Shown: piece after piece, positions 8,194 through 12,999 of the stretch
Layout of the letters: every line of letters begins with the position of its first letter
Position numbering within the stretch: the stretch's first letter is position 1
Assembly (NCBI GenBank): GCA_031431195.1
Contig: JANPCU010000360.1
Span: 1 to 12,999, forward strand
DNA: 12,999 nt
Direction: 5' to 3'
DNA from: TH-plancto1 sp031431195
GTDB taxonomy: Bacteria > Planctomycetota > Planctomycetia > Planctomycetales > Planctomycetaceae
Notes under the pieces: generated by a model
The model's input: only the letters and a program-made list of their open reading frames with translations
What the model was told of the DNA's origin: nothing
The model's database searches: none
Program-made: the position numbers and the translations under genes

Positions 8194-9246
8194 ATGGCCC
8201 ACACGGTTGCCGAATTGGCCAGCCTGATTCACGGAGATGTCACTGGCAATGCTCGCCTGGTGATCGTGGATGTCGCTGCGCTGGATTGCGTGACCTCGCA
8301 AACCGTAACGTATGTCGAGAACTCACGGCGTCTCAAGCGGCTGGCGGGACTCACTCCCGGAGCATTGATTGTCCCCCGTGATACCCTCGAGGCTGCTCAG
8401 AAAGCCCTCGACTGTCCACTGATCGCCGTCGACGATCCTCAAGGGGCGTTCATTGCCCTCATGATACACTTCCGACCGATTCCGGTTCGCGAGACGACGG
8501 GCATTTCGCCGCAAGCTCTGATTCATCCGACAGCTGTGATTGCAGCGAACACGAATGTTCATAGTTCTGCCGTCATTGAAGCGGGAGTCACGATCGGCTC
8601 GAACTGCGACATCCATGCTGGAGTCGTCGTCCGTCGTGGTTGTCGCGTCGGTGATGAAGTCACGCTGCACCCCAATACGGTTCTCTATCCCGGCATGCAG
8701 ATCGGTTCACGAGTGATCATTCATGCCAATGCAGTCATTGGGGCCGATGGATTCGGCTACCGCTTTCAGCTGGGGCAGTTCATTCGCATTCCTCACACGG
8801 GGACGGTGGTCATTGAGGACGATGTCGAGATCGGTGCTGGAGCGACCATCGACCGTGCAATGGTCGGCGAAACACTGATCGGTCGCGGCACGAAGATCGA
8901 CAACATGGTGATGATCGCCCACAACTGCCGCATCGGGAAACACAACGCGCTCGCCTCACAGGTGGGATTCGCTGGTTCAGTCATTACCGGCGATTATGTC
9001 CGCTGTGGCGGACAAGTCGGCGTCGCGGATCACTTGCGGATTGGAGAAAAAGCCTCGCTCGGTGGCAAGGCGGGCGTCATGGCCGACATCGAAGCGGGCA
9101 CCACCCAGTACGGGATTCCCGCTCGCCCTGACAAAGAGCAACTTCGCATCCAACTGGCCCTGCAACGACTCCCGGAACTCGTGAAAAGAGTTCAGGAGCT
9201 CGAGCAGAAACTCGGAGAACTGTCCCCCAAGAACGACGCCGCCTAG
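8194..9246 (+). CDS. lpxD: UDP-3-O-acylglucosamine N-acyltransferase
   Basis: LpxD transfers a 3-hydroxyacyl chain from acyl-ACP to the 2-amine of UDP-3-O-acyl-glucosamine, the third step of lipid A synthesis, in the cytoplasm. The 350-residue product is close to the usual 340. Residues of about 1-105 form the N-terminal uridine-binding domain (TVAELASLIHGDVTG at the start). Left-handed beta-helix hexapeptide repeats follow from about 108 to 310, with GADGFGY (183-189). The catalytic histidine corresponds to H243 in MIAHNC. A C-terminal amphipathic helix (about 315-345, QRLPELVKRVQELEQKL) fits the ACP-binding end of the family. The ATG at 8194 is preceded by AAGGAG 9 bases upstream, so the much longer open frame is rejected. 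It leads a same-strand group with uma2-like and lpxI genes. Confidence 0.95.
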   Translation: MAHTVAELASLIHGDVTGNARLVIVDVAALDCVTSQTVTYVENSRRLKRLAGLTPGALIVPRDTLEAAQKALDCPLIAVDDPQGAFIALMIHFRPIPVRETTGISPQALIHPTAVIAANTNVHSSAVIEAGVTIGSNCDIHAGVVVRRGCRVGDEVTLHPNTVLYPGMQIGSRVIIHANAVIGADGFGYRFQLGQFIRIPHTGTVVIEDDVEIGAGATIDRAMVGETLIGRGTKIDNMVMIAHNCRIGKHNALASQVGFAGSVITGDYVRCGGQVGVADHLRIGEKASLGGKAGVMADIEAGTTQYGIPARPDKEQLRIQLALQRLPELVKRVQELEQKLGELSPKNDAA

Positions 9247-9408
9247 ACTGAGCGGGAAGACTCCCGAGAAGCCGAATCTGGCCACTTCACATCAGAGCTT
9301 CTGCGTGAAGAGGCAGGTTCCACAGGCGACTGACACTTTCCCCAGCTACACTACCTGTCACCGTGCGATGGTCGCACGGGTTCGATTCCCCCACTCAGGA
9401 GTGGTCCC
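9247..9408. other. lpxD to uma2 spacer with hairpins
   Basis: This 162-base gap carries CGGGA 9253-9257 with TCCCG 9262-9266 just past the lpxD stop (no T-run), then the two hairpins next to the Uma2 gene described separately. No clear promoter was seen, so whether the downstream genes are read through from lpxD is open. Confidence 0.4.
9361..9404 (+). promoter_or_regulatory. Two hairpins before the Uma2 gene, one covering its ribosome binding site
   Basis: CCGTGCGA 9361-9368 and TCGCACGG 9372-9379 form a perfect 8-bp stem with a TGG loop. Eleven bases on, CCACTC 9391-9396 and GAGTGG 9399-9404 are perfect reverse complements with only AG between. The Shine-Dalgarno AGGAG (9397-9401) lies within this palindrome, 7 bases before ATG 9409. 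The two-base gap means a tight intramolecular stem would lose one or two central pairs. Masking of the ribosome binding site or binding of a dimeric protein are possible; neither is shown. The intervening GGTTCGATTCCC mimics a tRNA T-arm by chance. Confidence 0.4.
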
Positions 9409-10095
9409 ATGTCCGCCAGCATTCTGATTCAGGACGAACTGGAGATCCCCGCCGGCTTGGACACACTCGCGGACTTTCGTCGTTGGGCGATCTCGGATGA
9501 GTTTCCCGAGCTGGGTCGCATCGATTTCGTGAATGGACGAGTGGAGATCGACATGAGTCCCGACAATCTCTATTTCCATTCGGCACCGAAAAGCGAAATC
9601 GGCCGAATGATCGGCAATCGCCTGAAGTCGACCAAACGTGGGCAGGTATTCGTCGACAAATCTCGCGTCAGCGTCCCCGACGCCCAGCTGAGTGCCGAGC
9701 CAGACGTTGTGGTGGTACTGGATGATTCCATTCTCTCGGGGCAAGTGCGATTGGTTCCCACGGCGGGAAACGCACCGGGCAGTTTCATTGAGTTTGAAGG
9801 GCCGCCCGACTTGGTGGTCGAGGTGGTCAGTGATGCCTCACGAGTCAAGGACACCAAACGTCTCTTCTCGGCCTACTTCGCCGCCGGTGTGACTGAATAC
9901 TGGTTGGTCGATGCGCGTGGTCCGGAGTTGCGGTTCCTGATCCATTCACGAGCCATTGACCAGTTCGAACCGGTGGCAGTCGACCTTCACGGAAACCAAA
10001 CCTCGTCGGTGTTGAGTGCCCATTACCGCTTGGAGCGGAGCACTCGTCCCGCTGGTCAATGGGACTACGAATTGGTGGAAACTGCCTTGATTTGA
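9409..10095 (+). CDS. Uma2 family protein (DUF820, PD-(D/E)XK nuclease fold)
   Basis: The 228 residues show the Uma2/DUF820 pattern: an N-terminal acidic motif (RIDFVNGRVEIDMSP, E46), H57 before the helix, EPDVVVV (97-103), GPPDLVVEVVSDAS (131-144, with D134 and E138), a basic stretch with K147 and K150, and AGVTEYWLVD (159-168). These acidic and lysine positions are the expected metal-binding and catalytic residues of a PD-(D/E)XK fold, so nuclease activity is plausible. The biological role of this abundant family in cyanobacteria and planctomycetes is not established. The C-terminal 55 residues form a variable tail. The ATG has AGGAG 7 bases upstream. It lies between lpxD and lpxI without an obvious functional link; lpxI begins 38 bases after its stop. 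Confidence 0.88.
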   Translation: MSASILIQDELEIPAGLDTLADFRRWAISDEFPELGRIDFVNGRVEIDMSPDNLYFHSAPKSEIGRMIGNRLKSTKRGQVFVDKSRVSVPDAQLSAEPDVVVVLDDSILSGQVRLVPTAGNAPGSFIEFEGPPDLVVEVVSDASRVKDTKRLFSAYFAAGVTEYWLVDARGPELRFLIHSRAIDQFEPVAVDLHGNQTSSVLSAHYRLERSTRPAGQWDYELVETALI

Positions 10096-10133
10096 CCACG
10101 GCTCTCGCTTGTGCTCAGGACATTCCCTCACTC

Positions 10134-11027
10134 ATGACAACCTCTTCGACCATCCCGATTCGCCCCGCCCAGCGAGAACGCATTGGCCTACTCGCGGGCT
10201 GGGGGCGGTTCCCGATTGTCTTTGCCGAAGAGGCCCGCCAGCAAGGCTACTCGGTCTATTGCAACGCCATCGCGGGCATGGCCGACGATGACATGGGCCA
10301 GTATTGCGACAAGGTGCAGTTCACTCCACTCGCCCGGCTGGGTTCCGCCATTCGGTTCTTTCGCAAGCACCGGGTCGACCGCGTCGTCATGGCGGGCAAG
10401 GTCAACAAGCAAGTCCTGTTCGACCCCTGGAGGCTCTTCCGACTCCTGCCCGACATGCGGACCCTGCACATGTGGTTCCGCTATGCCACCACCAAGGCCG
10501 ACGACACCCTTCTGCTCGCTGTCATTCGCGAGTTCGAACGCGATGGCATTCACTTTGAGTCCGCGCTCACCTTCTGTCCGGAGCTACTCGTGAAACACGG
10601 ATTCCTCACCAAGCGTCAACCCTCAGCCTCCCAGTGGAAAGACATCCGCTTCGGTTGGGATCTCGCCAAAGAAATGGGCCGACTCGATATCGGCCAAACC
10701 GTCATCGTGCAAGACACAGCTGTCATCGCCGTCGAGGCGATCGAGGGCACTGACCAGTGCATCCGCCGCGCGGGGACTCTCTGCAAGCGCGGCAATCTAG
10801 TCGTGATCAAGGTGGCTAAACCTCGCCAGGATATGCGGTTCGATGTCCCCACGGTCGGCATCCAGACCCTGCAAACGATGCAGGAGGCCGGGGCCCGTGT
10901 CTTGGCCATCGAAAGCGGGATGACGATCCTGCTCGACGAGGCCGAAGTCCTCGCGATGGCCGAGCGGCTCGGTATCGCCATCGTGTCACTCAAGTCCGAA
11001 GAGATTCAGCTCCGCGTGGCGTCGTAA
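10134..11027 (+). CDS. lpxI: UDP-2,3-diacylglucosamine diphosphatase, LpxI type (DUF1009)
   Basis: LpxI hydrolyses UDP-2,3-diacylglucosamine to lipid X and UMP, the fourth step of lipid A synthesis. It replaces the unrelated LpxH of E. coli. The 297-residue product has both family parts: an N-terminal domain starting IGLLAGWGRFPIVFAEEA, and a C-terminal domain with AVEAIEGTDQCIRRAG, VVIKVAKPRQDMRFDVPTVG (D233 and D237 at the conserved acidic motif) and ETM-like QTMQEAGARVLAIESG. I chose ATG 10134 because it gives the family length; the frame is open to 10059, but that part overlaps the Uma2 coding region. The ribosome binding site is weak (AGGA 12 bases upstream), so coupling to upstream translation is possible. 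Its 3' end faces the convergent gene at 11648. Confidence 0.93.
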   Translation: MTTSSTIPIRPAQRERIGLLAGWGRFPIVFAEEARQQGYSVYCNAIAGMADDDMGQYCDKVQFTPLARLGSAIRFFRKHRVDRVVMAGKVNKQVLFDPWRLFRLLPDMRTLHMWFRYATTKADDTLLLAVIREFERDGIHFESALTFCPELLVKHGFLTKRQPSASQWKDIRFGWDLAKEMGRLDIGQTVIVQDTAVIAVEAIEGTDQCIRRAGTLCKRGNLVVIKVAKPRQDMRFDVPTVGIQTLQTMQEAGARVLAIESGMTILLDEAEVLAMAERLGIAIVSLKSEEIQLRVAS

Positions 11028-11332
11028 CCCTCTGGACTTCACACGGTCCCCCGTGTTTCGTAGCTGCCCCGCGCTGTGGGCGGACGCAGGTCAAGTCGCC
11101 GACGTGCAGGTGAGACATGGCGACGAGAGAGTGCCCGGATTTCCCGTTGTGCAGTCTGAGAATCGCCGACCAGGGCCCAGAGCCCTTCCGGCAAGTCCAG
11201 GGATGTGTCCGAAATGATGCTCATTCTTCTGAGATGGCTGTCGTGTATTGGTCCGGGGGGCTGACCATGAAATGAGTCAGGCACAAGTGCCCAGCGGTGC
11301 GGTTCAAGAATCGCAGTGACATCAATGGACTT

Positions 11333-11350
11333 CTCCGAGGTCTCTCGGAG
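11333..11350. repeat. Perfect 7-bp hairpin
   Basis: CTCCGAG 11333-11339 and CTCGGAG 11344-11350 pair around the loop GTCT. It lies about 300 bases after lpxI and has no T-run, so it is probably another small palindrome rather than the lpxI terminator. Confidence 0.5.
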
Positions 11351-11408
11351 GCCAGCGTGATGCCCCCGCGCTCCGCATATACTTTACGCGGTACGGATTG
11401 AGACGTAC

Positions 11409-11470
11409 GACGGACGTCCTCGTCCGTCGCTCTGCAAGGCTTTCCTCACGGACGGACGAGGACGTCCGTC
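11409..11470. repeat. 20-bp perfect inverted repeat between convergent genes
   Basis: GACGGACGTCCTCGTCCGTC (11409-11428) and GACGGACGAGGACGTCCGTC (11451-11470) are exact reverse complements with a 22-base spacer. Each arm is also built from smaller palindromes (GGACGTCC, GACG/CGTC). The sequence matches my memory of a short element recurring in planctomycete spacers, unverified. It lies in the convergent gap between lpxI and the HAAS-like gene and could end transcription from both sides, although there is no T-run. Confidence 0.75.
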
Positions 11471-11599
11471 CTACAAAATGTTCTCAGTTCTCCCCGAGAG
11501 ACGTATAAACACTCACCGAGAACACCCCCAGCCCACGCGTCGATCATGTCTCCGCCGTCGCGACTTTATCACACGCTGAGTGAACCCAGCTGTGAATGT

Positions 11600-11639
11600 C
11601 GAGTTCGAACTCGGAGGGGGCTCGACAGACTTTCGTCTG
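11600..11639 (-). other. Palindrome and hairpin downstream of the 11648 gene
   Basis: CGAGTTCGAACTCG (11600-11613) is a perfect 14-base palindrome without a loop. CAGAC 11626-11630 and GTCTG 11635-11639 form a hairpin with a TTTC loop, 8 bases past the stop codon. They could mark a factor-dependent transcript end, or the first a dimeric protein site. No T-run is present. Confidence 0.35.
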
Positions 11640-11647
11640 CTGCTCGC

Positions 11648-12985
11648 TCAGAAGAATCCCTTGCCGCCGCCGCTGGGGAGTAACGGCGGCAGTTCCTCAC
11701 CGTCAAAGGTCGAGGGGTCGTTGCTCAGAATCGGGATCTCTTGAGGTTGCGGGGCTGTCGGATCGATGTCGAGCAACAGGGGGAATTTGTGACGATCCAG
11801 TTTCTGAGCGGACTTAATTGATCTGGCATAGTCGGGATTCAAGGAGCGAGCGACGGGGCGAATCAGTAGCTGTCCCTCGCTGGCCTCTGGGGCCTTCTCG
11901 ACCACGTAAAACCATTCCGCAGTGAGTCGCAGGGAACCGACGGGCAACATCAATGTGTCGACGCGCGAGTTGAGGTTGACCAGTCGATCCACATCCTCAA
12001 TGTCGAGGTCACGATTCGTGCGTGTCCCTTGGCCAAACTGAGCGAGAGATTGTTCTGTCTCCCGGAGTTCGATGAGACTCGCATAGATGCCGTCTCGTCG
12101 AATCACGACGGAGACCGTCTCTTCCGGCCCCTTCCAGTCTCGCTTGTCGAGTTTGACCTCGGAATGACTGGAGTATCGCACCAGCAGGACCGGCTCTCCC
12201 GTGGGGGGCTTGTGGTCTGCCGTGAGCCAATCCCAGGTCTCCCAATCGGGTGCAGGAACGTCGAACTTCACCTGCCCCACGGGTGGTACACCCGGGACGA
12301 CGATTTGCAGATCGATCGGCCTGTCAGGTCGCAAGTTGACCTGCTCTTCCAGCGTTCCTCCGATCGACTCGATTCTCAGGTGGTAGATCCCGTAAGGCAG
12401 TATGCCAAAGTCCGCGATTCCATGAAGGTCTGTAGTCTCTGAAAGATCACCGAGTTGAAACCCTTGGACTCCAGGATGTTGATCCAGATAAACCACTTGG
12501 CCAATCACGGGTAGGCCGTCGTGTGTCTTCTGGCATAGCGAGAATTTCACGGGGACGAATTCAGGGCGGTGGGGAGGTGACTCAACAGCCTGCTCCTTTC
12601 CCATCCGCTCCAAGATCTGTTGTGTTGCCCTCTGGTTCTCATCAATCACCGCTGTCAGTGATCGCGACAAAACGGTCATCCAACCGACCAGAGCGATCAG
12701 CCCCACAGCCACCGCTCCGAGCATCACACGTTGAGTCATGAGTCGCCCCTTCATCGCATCGAACCACAAGCGCCGAGCCACGCTGGCCGGGTCGCCGAAC
12801 CGCTCAATCACTGACTGCCAGACCGTGACCGCGTCCGCAGGTTGGCCATTCAACTTCAACCGCCGACGCTCTCGCTCCACCGCACAATCGAGGTGATCTC
12901 TTAACTCATCCAGGATGTCACTGCGCAGCTGGGCCGGTTCCTCATCATGAGGCGGCGGGAACTTCGCGGAGAGATCGTGGTTCAT
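11648..12985 (-). CDS. Membrane-anchored protein with HAAS-like N-terminus and carboxypeptidase-regulatory-like domain
   Basis: The product has 445 residues. Residues 14-80 are a charged helical domain (DELRDHLDCAVERERR, then VIERFGDPASVARRLW), the pattern of HAAS/permease-prefix domains, which often sit beside PadR-type or sigma-factor regulators. One transmembrane helix follows (about 87-107, MLGAVAVGLIALVGWMTVLS). A short coiled segment comes next (112-131). Residues 144-230 resemble a carboxypeptidase-regulatory-like Ig-type fold (GLPVIGQVVYLD, TDLHGIADFGILPYGIYHLRIES). The remaining 215 residues are unassigned and end in a Gly/Pro tail (LLPSGGGKGFF). The N-terminus is predicted cytoplasmic and the large part periplasmic, which suggests signal transfer across the membrane, perhaps as an anti-sigma-like partner; this is inference. 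No Shine-Dalgarno precedes ATG 12985, but that ATG may overlap an upstream stop codon (ATGA), hinting at translational coupling. Confidence 0.75.
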   Translation of the reverse strand: MNHDLSAKFPPPHDEEPAQLRSDILDELRDHLDCAVERERRRLKLNGQPADAVTVWQSVIERFGDPASVARRLWFDAMKGRLMTQRVMLGAVAVGLIALVGWMTVLSRSLTAVIDENQRATQQILERMGKEQAVESPPHRPEFVPVKFSLCQKTHDGLPVIGQVVYLDQHPGVQGFQLGDLSETTDLHGIADFGILPYGIYHLRIESIGGTLEEQVNLRPDRPIDLQIVVPGVPPVGQVKFDVPAPDWETWDWLTADHKPPTGEPVLLVRYSSHSEVKLDKRDWKGPEETVSVVIRRDGIYASLIELRETEQSLAQFGQGTRTNRDLDIEDVDRLVNLNSRVDTLMLPVGSLRLTAEWFYVVEKAPEASEGQLLIRPVARSLNPDYARSIKSAQKLDRHKFPLLLDIDPTAPQPQEIPILSNDPSTFDGEELPPLLPSGGGKGFF

Positions 12986-12999
12986 GGGAGAGTTTGATG

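Larger units (their letters stand above)
11028..11647. other. Convergent spacer without a supported gene
   Basis: About 620 bases lie between the 3' ends of lpxI and the 11648 gene. An 81-codon minus frame (11039-11284) lacks a ribosome binding site and resembles nothing I know. The rest holds a 7-bp hairpin (11333-11350), a 20-bp perfect inverted repeat (11409-11470), a 14-base palindrome (11600-11613) and a small hairpin (11626-11639). A TATACT box sits at 11378-11383 on the plus strand, just before the inverted repeat, but has no partner -35. A small RNA from it is conceivable but unsupported. Confidence 0.5.

Noticed and set aside
9361..9404. tRNA-like 3' half (GGTTCGATTCCC)
   Set aside because: The motif resembles a T-arm, but its stem pairs only partly, there is no matching acceptor strand, D-arm or 7-base anticodon loop upstream, and no CCA context.
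11039..11284. 81-residue minus-strand frame after lpxI
   Set aside because: No ribosome binding site and no recognisable motif; it lies in a spacer dominated by palindromes.

Overview
The window looks like chromosomal DNA of a planctomycete (phylum Planctomycetota), probably from the Planctomycetaceae side. No rRNA or marker gene is present, so this rests on gene content: GC-rich coding, two lipid A genes (lpxD and an LpxI-type hydrolase), a Uma2-family protein, a large secreted protein of a kind I associate with planctomycetes, a HAAS-like membrane-anchored protein, and spacers full of palindromic repeats. Species assignment is not possible from sequence alone.

Layout, left to right. The left edge holds the C-terminal end of an ISKra4-type transposase (2-208, +). 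A spacer with a perfect palindrome follows, then a small five-helix membrane protein (527-1087, +). After a repeat-rich leader comes acetyl-CoA synthetase (1384-3345, +). It converges on UDP-glucose 6-dehydrogenase (3571-4884, -), and the gap between the two carries two palindromic elements. Upstream of ugd, on the same strand, is a large secreted protein of unknown function (5171-7354, -). It ends in the only textbook Rho-independent terminator of the window. A spacer of about 840 bp made of repeat fragments separates it from a + strand cluster: lpxD (8194-9246), a Uma2-family nuclease-like gene (9409-10095) and lpxI (10134-11027). LpxI converges across about 620 bp of non-coding, palindrome-rich DNA on a membrane-anchored HAAS/carboxypeptidase-regulatory-like protein (11648-12985, -), which probably overlaps an upstream gene just outside the window.

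How the genes relate. LpxD (N-acylation of UDP-3-O-acyl-glucosamine) and LpxI (UDP-2,3-diacylglucosamine to lipid X) are close but non-consecutive steps of lipid A synthesis; LpxA, LpxC and LpxB are not here. Ugd supplies UDP-glucuronate for surface polysaccharides, so three of the eight complete genes serve the envelope. Acs activates acetate and stands alone metabolically. Nothing here forms a recognisable defence, CRISPR, secondary-metabolite or phage module.

The most unusual property is in the spacers. Nearly every one holds a different perfect or near-perfect palindrome (about seven distinct types), and both convergent gene pairs meet at such palindromes. Several long reading frames (the 5' extensions of acs and lpxD) are artefacts of translating these repeats. 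I found no convincing new system; the best leads are the repeat mosaic, the uncharacterised secreted protein, and the hairpins around the Uma2 ribosome binding site between two lipid A genes.
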